DNA from: Corallochytrium limacisporum
Taxonomy: Eukaryota > Opisthokonta
Reading direction: 5' to 3'
Assembly: GCA_002811645.1 (NCBI GenBank)
Contig: PDIP01000006.1
Location: 1-64,000 of the forward strand
Length of the DNA stretch: 64,000 bases
The stretch's first letter is position 1, and each line of letters begins with the position of its first letter. Below are positions 29,356-39,840 of this stretch, piece after piece. The position numbers and the translations under genes are program-made. The notes under the pieces were generated by a model, which worked only from the letters and a program-made list of their open reading frames with translations, was not told where the DNA came from and ran no database searches.

Positions 29356-30447
29356 ATGACCACAGATCCAGCACTGGCCTTCGACTATGACAATAGCGAA
29401 GAATGGAAGGCATTCCTGAACAGGCTGGAGTTTCCAGGAAACCCTACAGAGGCGCAAATCCTGAAGGCAAAGAGAAAATTTTACAAGAGGCATGTCGATC
29501 CCAACTATGAACCTTCTCCAGGGACCGGCTCCACGGATACGGAGATCCGTCAACGTCGCACTGAGGGATCATCGACAACCGAGCCACCAAGGCAAGAGCA
29601 GTCACCAGGTCAAGGGCAGTCACCAAGGCAGGAGCAACCGCAAGCACGTCAAGGGACCACGGAGTCTGGCAGACAGCACACCCATGCAAGGAACGATGAG
29701 AGCGTTTCAATTGGACCTCTAAACACCAGAGTCCTGTACCGCCAATTCAAGGCCGATCCCATGCGGGCCGTGACATTTGCTTGCGACATATGGGTTCTTT
29801 GCAATGCTGCTCTCTTGATTGTCAACCCATTGTTCTCTTTTGCAGAAGGCTTTGAGCTATTCAAGAACTTGATCAAGGGAGCCTTCTTGAACTATCTTAT
29901 CTGTGTCGTTCGGACCCACGGATGGCCGATGTCGCATCCCCAAGGTTTTATGGCCTACCTTGAAGCTGTCAAAGGGGACTTGAACTTCCATTATCTGCTT
30001 TTCTGTTTCGTTTGGCTTATCGGATCGAACAGTACCGTGCTTTTGGCGATTGCACCCCTAGTAATTTTCACGGCCTATGGATTCTCCGGCCACTGCAAGC
30101 GCTACCTGGTGGCTGGGTGGCCGAATGTACATCGTTCGCTGATCCCATACCACGATTGGCTAGCGAGCAAGCAGCAGGAAGCTCTCGGCATTGTGGCGTC
30201 CGTTGAAGTTGCACTTTGTCCTGCCATCCTGCTTTTTGTTCTGTTTGGATACTTTTCAATCCTATTTTCCATTCCCTATTTCCACTTCATGCGATTGAGG
30301 TATCGCTACTCTGCGTTGACGCGTCTTCAGATGCAGCAGCTGGGCCACCATATTGATGGCCTGGCCTACTCCCAGAACTGCCCCGAAATTTTGCGCCGCG
30401 GATGGATGCAGATGCGTAACTGGTTGCGTCGCGCAAGCATTCCCTAA
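29356..30447 (+). CDS. TMEM33/Pom33-family ER and nuclear-envelope membrane protein
   Basis: In this 363-residue protein, the C-terminal two-thirds (about 120-355) has several hydrophobic helices with the TMEM33/Pom33/Tts1 pattern: a helix near 140-160, LFCFVWLIGSNSTVLLAIAPL near 220-240 and a long pair near 275-310. It ends in LRYRYSALTRLQ and a short amphipathic tail. Family members shape tubular ER and help nuclear-pore distribution. The first 120 residues are unusual: a short charged helical segment (EEWKAFLNRLEFPGNPTEAQILKAKRKFYKRH) that recalls a degenerate J-domain-like helical pair but lacks HPD, then a Gln/Pro/Ser-rich linker with EQSPGQGQSPRQEQ repeats. There is no cleavable signal peptide. 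The fold assignment is fairly secure; the N-terminal role is unknown. Confidence 0.75.
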   Translation: MTTDPALAFDYDNSEEWKAFLNRLEFPGNPTEAQILKAKRKFYKRHVDPNYEPSPGTGSTDTEIRQRRTEGSSTTEPPRQEQSPGQGQSPRQEQPQARQGTTESGRQHTHARNDESVSIGPLNTRVLYRQFKADPMRAVTFACDIWVLCNAALLIVNPLFSFAEGFELFKNLIKGAFLNYLICVVRTHGWPMSHPQGFMAYLEAVKGDLNFHYLLFCFVWLIGSNSTVLLAIAPLVIFTAYGFSGHCKRYLVAGWPNVHRSLIPYHDWLASKQQEALGIVASVEVALCPAILLFVLFGYFSILFSIPYFHFMRLRYRYSALTRLQMQQLGHHIDGLAYSQNCPEILRRGWMQMRNWLRRASIP

Positions 30448-30576
30448 AGAAACCCTATCATCCCATATATCCATGCGTCATACTTTACCACCTGGTAGAG
30501 GACCTTAGCAGAGAAACTAACAAATATCACTGTATATTCATCGTAGTCTTTAGTATTCGATATGGCCCTGTCGCTC

Positions 30577-33537
30577 TCACTGAATGACACATTTGCCATC
30601 CTTTTCCTTTCCTTCCTTACCTTCCTTGCCGTTGGCCTCCAGTTCCTTCTCCATTCGATCCAGGATGGCCTCGAACGATGGCCGCTTCGTCCGATCATTA
30701 TCCCAACATGCCTCAATGAGAGCCGCGATGGCCTTGTCCTTGACGCGAGAGATAGGGGGACGGTAGCCCTGGTAGGCGGCTTTCCGAGCGATTTCGACAA
30801 TCTCTGGACCGTGGACCCCGCAGAAGGGCTCAATACCGGCAAAGATGTACCAAACGATCAGGGCAAATGAGTATACGTCCGTTTTTTCATCGACAACTTC
30901 TTTACGGAAGCACTCGGGGGACATGTAAATCAGCGAACCAACTCTTTGTGCTCTATGCATATCCTTGTATCCCGACAGACATCCCCGTCGCGCCTTACCA
31001 GTGTCTTTCTCCATAATGAACCCCAAGCCGAAATCTGCAATCTTGATGGTCTGAGCCTTGTCAAACAAAAGATTGGCAGGCTTCAGATCGCGGTGAATCA
31101 CCTGGGGGTTACACTGGTGCAGGAAATTCATACCCAGAAGAATATCCTTCATAAAGCGGAATGCCTGCCTTCTGGGGCAAAGCTTGGCATCGACTGACAA
31201 CTTTTCAAGATACTGGTCCAGAGTACCACCGGGCATGTACTCTTCAATCAAAAGTGGCGGATTCTTCGCAGAGCACGCTCCCAGGAACATCACCAGATTG
31301 GGATGACGCAGAGTGGACATCAACGCGATCTCATTGCGCAAAATGTGCACAAACGTGGCGTTCAGCTTGGCGTTCTCGTTGGCACGCAGTTTCTTGATGG
31401 CAACGTCCAAACCTCTCCATTTCCCTTTAAAAATTTCACCGGCTCCTCCGTAGTCGATCATCTCTCGGATGCTGAGTTGCATGGGATCAACTTCCCATCC
31501 TTCTGATACCCCACGTTCGTACAGATTGTCATTTTCCGCTTCCGCATTGATTGTGTGCGTTGATCCTTCTCCGTCATTTGAAAGGGTGGGATCTGAGAGA
31601 GTCAGACCGTCCGCAGACGGTGGATGGCTCACAAAAGGTGCTTCCTGGACATCCTCCTCGGCTCCATGCCCCATAAGATACTCTTTGACCGCGTTGTGCT
31701 GTCCACTTTGCGCATCGCGTAGTGGTGTACCACCCCAGCGATCCTTGGCATTGATGTCAGCTCCCGCTTCAACCAAAATCTTACAGCAGTCCATGTTGCC
31801 CTCCGCAGCGGCCAAGTGCAATGCCGTCCGACGATCGTAGTCCGGAGCACTGGGATCTACGCCAGCCCTCAGCAGTTCCCTCATCCTAATAGTATCGTTC
31901 TTCGTAGCTGCGATCAGAAGCAAAGCGGACGCATCCATGGAATCGGTTATCTGCCCAAATGACTCTCGCGGGGGGAGCTGGGCACCAACACTCAGAAGGT
32001 AGTCCACCACTGATTGGTGACCACTGCGGATTGCATCGGCAATGGGCGTACCTTTCCATCGATCCTCAGCATCGATGTGTGCACCACGCTCCACGAGCAG
32101 TTTGACGGCATCTAGGTGACCCTCCGAAGCGGCCAAATGAAGGGCAGTCCTGAAATCATAATCACCTCTGTTGACATCGGCTCCAAGGTCCAGTAACATT
32201 GACAAGCGCTTCACGGATCCAGCCGCGGAAGCGGCGCACAATTGCGATGCAAGATTGGAGTCAACATCGTTCTCTCCTTCCGCAGTCTCACGTAAATGTG
32301 GGGTGTCACCGGCCTCAAATGCTTCCTTGGCACCGCATTTAGCTAGGTATTCTGCAACATCAGCAAATCCTGATCTCTTGGCCTCGTTCAGGGGCATAGA
32401 GTTCCATCGGTCCACTGCATTCACATCTGCGCCCTGGCTAACCAAGAATTTTACAGCACCGAGGTTACCCTCCGCGGCCGCCCAATGCAGTGCAGTACGC
32501 CGATCAGAATCACGCACCATCACATCAACATCGTCCAACATTACTTGCATTTGTTCGACATCGTTGCGGACCACAGCTTGGAAATATGCTTCTATGCGCC
32601 CAGCTTGCACGTCAAGGCCCGGATCTGCAGTCTGTCTCATCAATGCACGATCTCGCATGGTGGTGCCTGGCAGCTTGTCAGAACCCTCGTCGTTGACTAC
32701 CGGGCCCGGAGCGGGCATGACATCTTCCAAGTACTTAACTACGGCCTCGTGACCACCTCTGCGAGCGTCATCCAATGGTGTGCCACCCCAGCGATCCTCA
32801 GCCCTCGGGTCCGCACCCTGGATGATGAGATACTTGATCACATTTTCATGTCCTTCAGATGCGGCCAAGTGCAGGGGCGTGCGCCGGTCATAATCATCAA
32901 AGTTGACTCCAATGCCCGCGGTCTCGATGTAGAAACGCAAAGTTTCAAGGTCGCCTTCGTAGGCGGCACGGCACATCTGCGCCGTCAAGTTGACTGGCTC
33001 TTGCTTTGAGGTCGATCTGGCAGACACGGACCGTAGTGAGAGTGAGCTCACTGACAAAGCGTCCTCTACCATTAGACCAGATTTCTTAGTGGAAGAATTC
33101 TGCCGCGACAGCTGCAAAGGCGCCTGGCTTACTACAATTTCCAGTCCCTGGGACTTGAACAAACCCACAATTTCTCCGCGGCGCAGCCGCAGGCAAATAT
33201 CTAGGGGGGACTCACCGTCATCGTTCAGGATGTGAGGGTCCGCACGATTATCGAGCAACAAACGTGCAACTTCCAGCCGACCCTTAAGAGAAGCAATATG
33301 GAGTGCTGTGTTTCCGCTGTAGTCTGACGCCATGACATCTGTACCCGCCTGCAAGAGCCTCGTAATCGCGTCGGTATCTCCCTCAACCACTGCATACAAA
33401 AGCTTCGATACTGCTTCTCGATCTTCGGCCGGTGAACTGAGAACCTTCGGGATCTTGGGTCTATCATCTCCGTTAGGTGTACCACTATTACTGCCATTTG
33501 AGACAGCAAGACCATTAGGTGCCATTTCCTCTGTCAT
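30577..33537 (-). CDS. Ankyrin-repeat TKL protein kinase with a C-terminal CaaX box
   Basis: This 986-residue protein has at least a dozen ankyrin repeats between about residues 35 and 640 (recurring TALHLAASEGH and WGGTPLDDA patterns), arranged in groups separated by linkers. A protein kinase domain follows at about 690-960. The Gly loop is GGAGEIFKG, VAIKKL holds the ATP-binding Lys, HRDLKPANL has the catalytic Asp817, and DFG is intact (ADFGLGF). GSLIYMSPECF and DVYSFALIVW place it in the tyrosine-kinase-like (Raf/ILK-like) group, similar in layout to plant and protist ankyrin-Raf kinases. The chain ends KEKDGKCVIQ: Cys983-Val-Ile-Gln is a CaaX box of the type usually farnesylated, behind a Lys-rich stretch, implying membrane attachment. 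A TATA-like ctatataa lies about 290 bp upstream. Substrates are unknown. Confidence 0.9.
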   Translation of the reverse strand: MTEEMAPNGLAVSNGSNSGTPNGDDRPKIPKVLSSPAEDREAVSKLLYAVVEGDTDAITRLLQAGTDVMASDYSGNTALHIASLKGRLEVARLLLDNRADPHILNDDGESPLDICLRLRRGEIVGLFKSQGLEIVVSQAPLQLSRQNSSTKKSGLMVEDALSVSSLSLRSVSARSTSKQEPVNLTAQMCRAAYEGDLETLRFYIETAGIGVNFDDYDRRTPLHLAASEGHENVIKYLIIQGADPRAEDRWGGTPLDDARRGGHEAVVKYLEDVMPAPGPVVNDEGSDKLPGTTMRDRALMRQTADPGLDVQAGRIEAYFQAVVRNDVEQMQVMLDDVDVMVRDSDRRTALHWAAAEGNLGAVKFLVSQGADVNAVDRWNSMPLNEAKRSGFADVAEYLAKCGAKEAFEAGDTPHLRETAEGENDVDSNLASQLCAASAAGSVKRLSMLLDLGADVNRGDYDFRTALHLAASEGHLDAVKLLVERGAHIDAEDRWKGTPIADAIRSGHQSVVDYLLSVGAQLPPRESFGQITDSMDASALLLIAATKNDTIRMRELLRAGVDPSAPDYDRRTALHLAAAEGNMDCCKILVEAGADINAKDRWGGTPLRDAQSGQHNAVKEYLMGHGAEEDVQEAPFVSHPPSADGLTLSDPTLSNDGEGSTHTINAEAENDNLYERGVSEGWEVDPMQLSIREMIDYGGAGEIFKGKWRGLDVAIKKLRANENAKLNATFVHILRNEIALMSTLRHPNLVMFLGACSAKNPPLLIEEYMPGGTLDQYLEKLSVDAKLCPRRQAFRFMKDILLGMNFLHQCNPQVIHRDLKPANLLFDKAQTIKIADFGLGFIMEKDTGKARRGCLSGYKDMHRAQRVGSLIYMSPECFRKEVVDEKTDVYSFALIVWYIFAGIEPFCGVHGPEIVEIARKAAYQGYRPPISRVKDKAIAALIEACWDNDRTKRPSFEAILDRMEKELEANGKEGKEGKEKDGKCVIQ

Positions 33538-33822
33538 TTAGTTCTCCGCTTCAAACCCGCATCTTATTCTTTAATCAAACCGAACTGATTATTTCTGTCT
33601 AGTGCTACGTATTTAGAATAGTAAAACAAGTATAGAGGAAAAATAACACGCTCAAGGATACACCGATTGTCCGGCTCCCAAGAACCTTGCTAAGACGTCT
33701 CCATTTCATTGTACGGAGACAAACAAGGTCTCGCTGCACGCTCTTTCGTCTCTCTACGATTTCCTTACACCCCTTCCCCCCTCCCCCCACGCAAGCATTA
33801 CCAGTAACCCAGTGGTGTTGGG

Positions 33823-33830
33823 TTATATAG
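33823..33830 (-). promoter_or_regulatory. TATA-like element upstream of ankyrin kinase
   Basis: On the minus strand this reads ctatataa, about 290 bp before the kinase start codon and in the right orientation. It is a sequence match only; the transcription start is unknown. Confidence 0.3.
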
Positions 33831-34203
33831 GGCGCAATTCCCCGCAAGCCCACTTGGTTTCGACAATTTCCCTCATACCACCCCCCTTCAGAAGGTTCTT
33901 TTTTTGTTCCTTTCCTTCCTCGCGCCCTTCGTTCTGACCGCTTGCGGAAGAGGAGGAGTCACAAATGCGAAGGGCCCCGGCCCGTTCGTGCAGTTCCATC
34001 TTTGGGTCGATCAGGTTTTTGTGCGCGGTTTGCTGCGGACATTCCGTAAGTACTACTCGGTGGTGTTCATTTTGTTGATCTGGTGGTGCATGGAAAGTTC
34101 AAACACAAGAAAGAGGGGGTGGTTCTTCAGCACCTTTAGAGATGTACAGCAAGATATGTTTTCCTGCATTGAAAATTTCGGGCACGCTACGGTTGCTGAC
34201 AGG

Positions 34204-34239
34204 CAATAACCAGTAGATTAGCAATCACCAGTAGATCAG
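34204..34239. repeat. 18-bp tandem duplication
   Basis: Two adjacent 18-bp copies, caataaccagtagattag and caatcaccagtagatcag, differ at two positions. They lie in the gene-poor spacer with no assigned function. Confidence 0.6.
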
Positions 34240-35139
34240 CTACATTACTGTCCACCAAAGGGTAGTTGCCCATTCGGAATTCACGAAAGTCGTCGAGCGT
34301 AGTTCTTGTCGAACAGGGTGGCACATCAAACCAGCAGGGTCGATCAATGTATCGCCTGGACATCCATACAGCATCCACTGTCTAGGACATGTCAGTTGCA
34401 GCTGAGTGTTCAGCTGCTAGTCACTGATGGCACCCTTCATTTCAGGAAACTCCTCCTGAGGGCATATTTCTTGAGCACAGGTGAAGACCATGTAGAATGC
34501 GCGTAATCACTATCTGTCAAAAATGATGTCCAAGTTCCCGGTTCGTGCGCTTTTCACCTAAGTAACCCTCCCCGCGAGCGCTCCGGCACACAACCTTGCA
34601 ACTCGTGATTACCGAACTCCATTCTCGCTTCCGAACACCCCTTTTCAAGGGCGCTCTCCTATTCACGGTCCGTCCAGGCGTTCCATTGTCGCTCATCACT
34701 TTCTCGAGTCGGTGGCTAAAGAAGGCAGTAAACGTACTGGCAAATGCACTTCGGTTGGAGCCGTTCCCAGTTTGGGCTGTTGCAGGAGAGTAGCACAGAA
34801 GCATCTTTTGACCAAGTCGTCATCGCTTAGTGCAGCAGCTGTCGATTGTGTGGGCCGTCAAATGTATGGAAGAAGTGTTTATTCGGCCGTTGTGAATCAT
34901 CACAAAGCAATCGACTGAGGACAACCACAGACACCTCAGGCCAGGACCTTTCCAGCAAAACCGACCAGGTCACTCACAAGTGAAAATTCAAATTGAGTAA
35001 AAAGCTCCCATTCTGCCGCAGTTCCTCCCCACTGCTGAGTTGCTGTCGTGGCCATAAAGCCCTCGTTATCCGCAAACACTTTTCATCATACCTGATTGAG
35101 CAGGTTGGGAAACTCTCCCCCCAACCCCTCCGGGCCGGG

Positions 35140-35156
35140 CCCCCCGGGGGGGGGGG
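35140..35156. repeat. C6-G11 homopolymer junction
   Basis: Six C are followed directly by eleven G within a longer G/C-only stretch (about 35130-35158). The C-run/G-run junction is self-complementary and the G tract could form a quadruplex. Similar tracts recur in other spacers of the window. Confidence 0.8.
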
Positions 35157-37443
35157 CCTTGCACAGATAGCAGCTTAGTAAGAGAATTGATTTGTGATCG
35201 AAGTGATGACCAATATAAGCCGAGCGGGTCGCAAAACTGTGCAAGTGACTATGTCTCGTTTCCTTCCAAAGATTCACTCAAAGGAAGCTGCAACTGCCCA
35301 AAAGCACAGGATCTCAAACTTACGTGCGCATACAAGATCATGGCCCATGGTGTCGGAGGACTTTGTCTTGGTAGATCAAGGCGTTAATACATCTAGGCCT
35401 GCATACCTATCAGCCGGGACCATCCAATCTCGTGTACCCTGAATTTGGATAATCTCGTATGTGGCTGACATGTTGTGGATGTCGAGTAGGAAAAGGAGTG
35501 GCTGATCCTACCGGAGACAGATTGGGGTGACATGGGCTGCAGTACTCCTTGATTCGAAACGCCCATCTTGCAGACTGTCATGACCTGTTGTTGCACTAAG
35601 TGCTCAATGCCCAACAGACGTGACATGCAAATAGAATGGTTGGCCATCTCTTTCAACGGCAAACGCAGGCACAGGGAAGAACAGAGAGGGAAGCCCCAGC
35701 CAAACAAACAAGCTGGCGGTTCCGACGTCCGCAATCTAAACCAGTACTCTTCAGTGCGTTCCCAGGGGAGCCCCCACTATTCGTGATCAGGGGCGGAGGG
35801 AGATTCCCTCGCCACCAAAACTGTATTCTGTGGACCCCCATTTTTTTTTTTCGCCGTTCTTAAAATGAACCCCTCATAAATGTAATTAGGGAGATTAACG
35901 TTGTAAATTACTATTATGAAGGGATCAGTTATATTCAGAAGACTCCCCTTTCTGGAGGAGGGGGGAGGGTGTTCAAAGGGAGGGTCAGGTCGGCTTTGGA
36001 CCTCTCCCCTGCCCGCTCCACACACACCCCTTCCTTCCCAACTTGTGTTAGCACTCGCGTTCATGAATTTCAGAAGCAGCGCGCGACAGATCGACCCAAA
36101 ACATTTGCCATCATCCGGTGATTTCACAGGACAACTACCAGCACATTCAATATGGCTGAGCAGTCACCAGCATAAGAAATTCTCTTCTACTTACCTTTTC
36201 CCTCGGAAATTTTGCAAGCCAGACAAAGACACGCTATCATGCTTTCTGAGGCTACTTTGTTGGCATACTTGACAAGAGTCAACTTGGGTTCTCATGGGAA
36301 GAGAGGTTTTCTGTTCTCAAAACTTCGCTCTAGAAAACACTTGCTATCGACTGCCAGCCAAGCACAGGGGTACCCCCTCCCATTTCCCTGCCTTGTGAGC
36401 CACAGTCGATCCTGTGCGGTTTACCGTTTTATTGGGGGCCGAGCATCAAAAGTACCTTAGTTTTTCCTCGTTGAAGTTTTTTTCTTCAACCGCAGGTGAC
36501 GGTGGTCCGTATGAATAGTTAATGTATGGATCGAAATCTCCCCTCGGAGGTGGGGGGTGGGGGGTTGCGTGTTTCCATACAGCTACTTGCTTGCGAGTTG
36601 GCCTGGGATCGTCCATCGTTGGGGAGGGGGGGAACGCCAGCGATAGCCAATCAATGGCCGCAACACAATAGGCATTCTACAGAAGGATCACGGGATTTCT
36701 GTGGGTGTGTGATGCTTCCAATGGGTTCAAATCTGCACAGCACCATTTCCGCTGTACTTGCGCCACACGCAGCGGCCTTTGCCAGCAGTGCATCAGAACG
36801 GCTGGGGCAGGCTGAGAGACTTTGGACACCAGCGTGCGTACAACAAAATCCTCTGCCCAGTACATGTACGGGGGCGCACAACTATGGGTATTGTCCATTT
36901 ACGTATGCGCTCAGCACGACAAGACAGCAGGAGCACGGTGCAAAGAACTCATAAATATTTCTCGATAGCATCCCGACACACCCACATCACCGCAAAAAAG
37001 AGCCACCCCGGCTTCATGTAAGGGGGCGCATAGAGGCAAAAGGCAGAAAAAAAGAAAACTGTGTCCGTTGCCCGTGTCTCAGTCACCCGGGGCAGGCCTT
37101 TTGTTATCTTTTTGTTTTTGGTTTCGTGTGGCCTTTTGTTCCAGACCAGAGGCGAGTTAGGCAGCTGCGACGACAACGTGTGGGGGCGGGGGCGTGCCCT
37201 ACTACACACACATAGCCGTTGGGTTCGATTGCACATTTTCTGCTCTCGTCGGTTACGTGCAGGCGATGAAATGTGCGGGTGTGAGATACGGAGGCTGGAG
37301 GACGCAAACAATGGGAACACGCTGACAGGACAGTACAGTCCGCTGACCTATTTTTGGTGAGTGGTCTTACCATTAGCATGAAGCAATGACCAGTCACAAC
37401 GCCACATCGTTGGAAGGCTCGAACGGGTGCGCAAGAACACATA

Positions 37444-37470
37444 CACACACTCACTCACTCACTCACTCAC
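37444..37470. repeat. CA/TCAC microsatellite in the MAP kinase leader
   Basis: A short CA run passes into about five copies of tcac immediately before the MAP kinase start codon. It is open in frame with the kinase, but encodes only Thr-His-Ser repeats, so it is most likely 5' untranslated sequence. Confidence 0.7.
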
Positions 37471-37481
37471 ATACATATAGA

Positions 37482-38600
37482 ATGTCTGCACCAAAGCCGC
37501 AACCTTCTCCCTACGAGGGATTCCACCGCTTCCAGATTGCCAGCGTCACCTTTGACGTGCCAAGCCGCTACACAGAACTGGAGCCCATTGGACGGGGTGC
37601 GTTCGGACAAGTGTGCTCGGCACTGGACACCATCACCAATGAACGGGTAGCCATCAAGAAGGTCCTGGAGCCCTTCAGAACGCATGTTCATGGCAAGCGG
37701 ACGTTCCGGGAACTGAAGCTTTTACGCAGCATCCACCATGAGAACATTATTAACCTGCGGGACCTCTTCACCACGCAGTCGACGCTGGAAAACTTTTCCG
37801 ACGTCTACATTGTTACAGACCTAATGGGTGCCGACTTGAATGAAATTATCAAGTACAACCAGCTGACCGAGGAGCAGGTGCAGTTCTTTGTCTACCAAGC
37901 CCTGCGTGGTCTCAAGTACATCCACTCTGCGGGTATTATTCATCGGGACCTTAAGCCGTCCAACATTGCGGTCAATGAAAATTGCGACCTCAAGATTCTG
38001 GACTTTGGCCTCGCTCGCATCTACGAGCCGGAAATGACCGGCTACGTCGCCACCCGGTGGTACCGTGCCCCGGAAATTATGTTGTCGTGGCGTCGATACA
38101 CAGAGGCTGCTGATGTGTGGGCCGTGGGTTGCATCATGGCGGAGTTGCTGCGTAGCGGCCCGCAATGCCGCCCCTTGTTTCCGGGCCGGGACCATGCTGA
38201 CCAGTTGCAGCGCATTGTAGAGATTCTGGGACGTCCTGGTGACGATGTGATCAACAAGATTCAATCGCAGAAGACGCGGGACTTTGTCAAGCGCATGCCG
38301 CACATGCCCGGACGGTCATGGAAGGAGCTCTTCCCCCAGGCTAGCCCCCTGGCCATTGACTTGCTGGACCGTCTGCTGACCTTCGATCCGAGCCACCGCA
38401 TCACGGCCACAGAGGCCCTGGGCCATCCGTACCTTGCCCAGTACCACGATGAGAACGACGAGCCCACCGCCCCGCCGTTCGACGACTCGTTCGAGAACAA
38501 GGAGGCAGATGCTGAAGAGTGGAAACGCCTCACTTTCACCGAAATCCAGTCCTTTATGCACGAGCATGCCAACGGGGGCGTCGATTCCATGGAGACGTAA
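37482..38600 (+). CDS. p38/Hog1-class MAP kinase
   Basis: This 372-residue stress-activated MAP kinase has the Gly loop GRGAFGQVCSA, VAIKK, HRDLKPSNIAVNENCDLKILDFGLAR, and an activation loop with Thr186-Gly187-Tyr188 (EMTGYVATRWYRAPE). TGY is diagnostic for the p38/Hog1 class, which answers osmotic and oxidative stress. The common docking region near the C-terminus (DENDEPTAPPFDDSFENKEAD) and the end EEWKRLTFTEIQSF also match p38. I chose the Met at 37482 because the preceding in-frame Met (37386) would add 32 residues encoded largely by a TCAC microsatellite, while starting at 37482 gives the usual family length. All catalytic residues are present. The upstream kinase kinase is not in the window. 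Confidence 0.95.
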   Translation: MSAPKPQPSPYEGFHRFQIASVTFDVPSRYTELEPIGRGAFGQVCSALDTITNERVAIKKVLEPFRTHVHGKRTFRELKLLRSIHHENIINLRDLFTTQSTLENFSDVYIVTDLMGADLNEIIKYNQLTEEQVQFFVYQALRGLKYIHSAGIIHRDLKPSNIAVNENCDLKILDFGLARIYEPEMTGYVATRWYRAPEIMLSWRRYTEAADVWAVGCIMAELLRSGPQCRPLFPGRDHADQLQRIVEILGRPGDDVINKIQSQKTRDFVKRMPHMPGRSWKELFPQASPLAIDLLDRLLTFDPSHRITATEALGHPYLAQYHDENDEPTAPPFDDSFENKEADAEEWKRLTFTEIQSFMHEHANGGVDSMET

Positions 38601-39462
38601 TTGCATAGTGATATTCGCATACAGCAGACGCTTATCCGGACATGTTTTTTTCAAATGCTACATAGAGAATTAAAGAACGTAGGCAAGTTCAACATGGACT
38701 TTCCAAACTGTACATGCAAACACAATCTCTTCTCCCCTTCCGCCCCCCATTTTGCAGCAAAGACACACTCTCTCCATTTGACTCCCAGCCACTTCACCGC
38801 TGCGGGAATCGTGGGCGAAAAAGAAATTTTACAGCTTCGACGTGATGGCAGTGGTACGGCCCAGACTTCAGCGACATCAGATGCGTCTCACGTCATTCAA
38901 GTAGAGTCATGTCTACGGCTGTGTTCCACCAGCCCTTGCGAGATGCGGTGGTTTCGACCGACAACGTCGCCCACTCTTGCATGGTGCGCTTGGACTGATG
39001 GCCAGATTGTGGCATCCACTTAGGGGTTCAATACACCGGTTTCGGAGCTCCAGAAAGTATTGGACGGGTTCAGACATCCTACAGTACTCAGAGAAACGGG
39101 ATTGACATTTTCTAACCCTGACTACAAAGTAATTCGCGCAGATGCTAGAAGGGACCCACGGGGCCTAATTGCCGCGCGACGCAACGGCACATGATTGTGG
39201 CGCTCTCTACGACGTCACAATGTATCCCAGCGTCGCTGCTGGGTCTGTCGAAGTATTGGGTAAGTAGATTAAAGCTTATGTACATGAAGTGATCCTAGTG
39301 GGCATGTCATGGTGTGACAAAGGTGGCTAACCTTTACGTGGTGATTCAGTTTTCCTCTTTCCCTCTGCAGCCGAACACTTGAGGCGTAAAGGCCTTTGAA
39401 AGAATACGTTGATGATGAACCTCTTACGCATACACTTTACAGCACAGTTTATGTCCTTTCAG
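38601..39462. other. Convergent spacer between MAP kinase and CFAP144
   Basis: This 862-bp interval is between two stop codons. It has mixed sequence with short frames that match nothing I recognise. It is unusually long for a convergent pair in this window (others are about 25-150 bp), so a small unrecognised gene or non-coding RNA is possible. Confidence 0.4.
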
Positions 39463-39840
39463 TTATGTCTTAAAAATGCCAGCATGCGCAGCAAATTTGG
39501 TGATCTGGGAACCTTCTCGGGGGTGGTGCAAGCGAGAGTCCCTCGGCAGCACTGGGGCAATCAAGGGGTTTGAGTGCCAGCCGTATTCGTGTGCCGTTGT
39601 TGCCGGATCGTCGTACTTCTCCACCGGAGGGGCCACCATTCGCTTTAGTGTCTCGTAGAATCCTGGATCCTCGACATCGTGGGCGGCCATTGAGTCTTGG
39701 GGCTTGGGTGGCAGGTAGTGAAGAGACTTGGGGGTTGGTTTGTAGGCGGTGAAAGGCCGGAAAAAGGCGTCTTCTTTCTCAATCGTTTCCCTCAGGATCC
39801 TCTCCTTCTTGACCTGATCAAGACCCTCCTCATTGGTCAT
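39463..39840 (-). CDS. CFAP144: Cilia- and flagella-associated protein CFAP144 (FAM183)
   Basis: Starting at the Met at 39840, the product is 125 residues, the usual size of FAM183/CFAP144 proteins. The C-terminal block EYGWHSNPLIAPVLPRDSRLH followed by HPREGSQITKFAA matches the family signature (GW-x-x-x-PL, then DRR/DSRLH, then P-R-x-x-S-x-ITK). The N-terminal half has LDQVKKERILRETI and FFRPFTAYKPTPKSLHYLPPKP, in keeping with the family's short helix plus Pro-rich stretch. CFAP144 is an axonemal microtubule inner protein, so its presence implies a motile flagellum at some life stage. The frame is open upstream to 40059, but the extra residues are not family-like. The assignment is from motif recall, not a search. 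Confidence 0.75.
   Translation of the reverse strand: MTNEEGLDQVKKERILRETIEKEDAFFRPFTAYKPTPKSLHYLPPKPQDSMAAHDVEDPGFYETLKRMVAPPVEKYDDPATTAHEYGWHSNPLIAPVLPRDSRLHHPREGSQITKFAAHAGIFKT

Larger units (their letters stand above)
33538..37481. other. Gene-poor 3.9-kb spacer between divergent kinases
   Basis: This is the longest stretch without a supported gene. It contains the TATA-like element of the ankyrin kinase, an 18-bp tandem duplication near 34204, and a C6-G11 palindromic run at 35140-35156. It also has an A/T-rich patch at 35850-35935 and G/C-rich blocks near 36540-36630. A (TCAC)n microsatellite lies just before the MAP kinase start. Short frames show no family signature. It may hold regulatory DNA, non-coding RNA or an intron-rich gene I cannot resolve. 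Confidence 0.45.

Noticed and set aside
35545..35570. gattcgaa sequence resembling a tRNA B box
   Set aside because: There is no matching acceptor stem, D arm or anticodon arm on either side.
37386..37481. Upstream in-frame start for the MAP kinase
   Set aside because: The extra residues are encoded by a CA/TCAC microsatellite and exceed the family's usual N-terminus.
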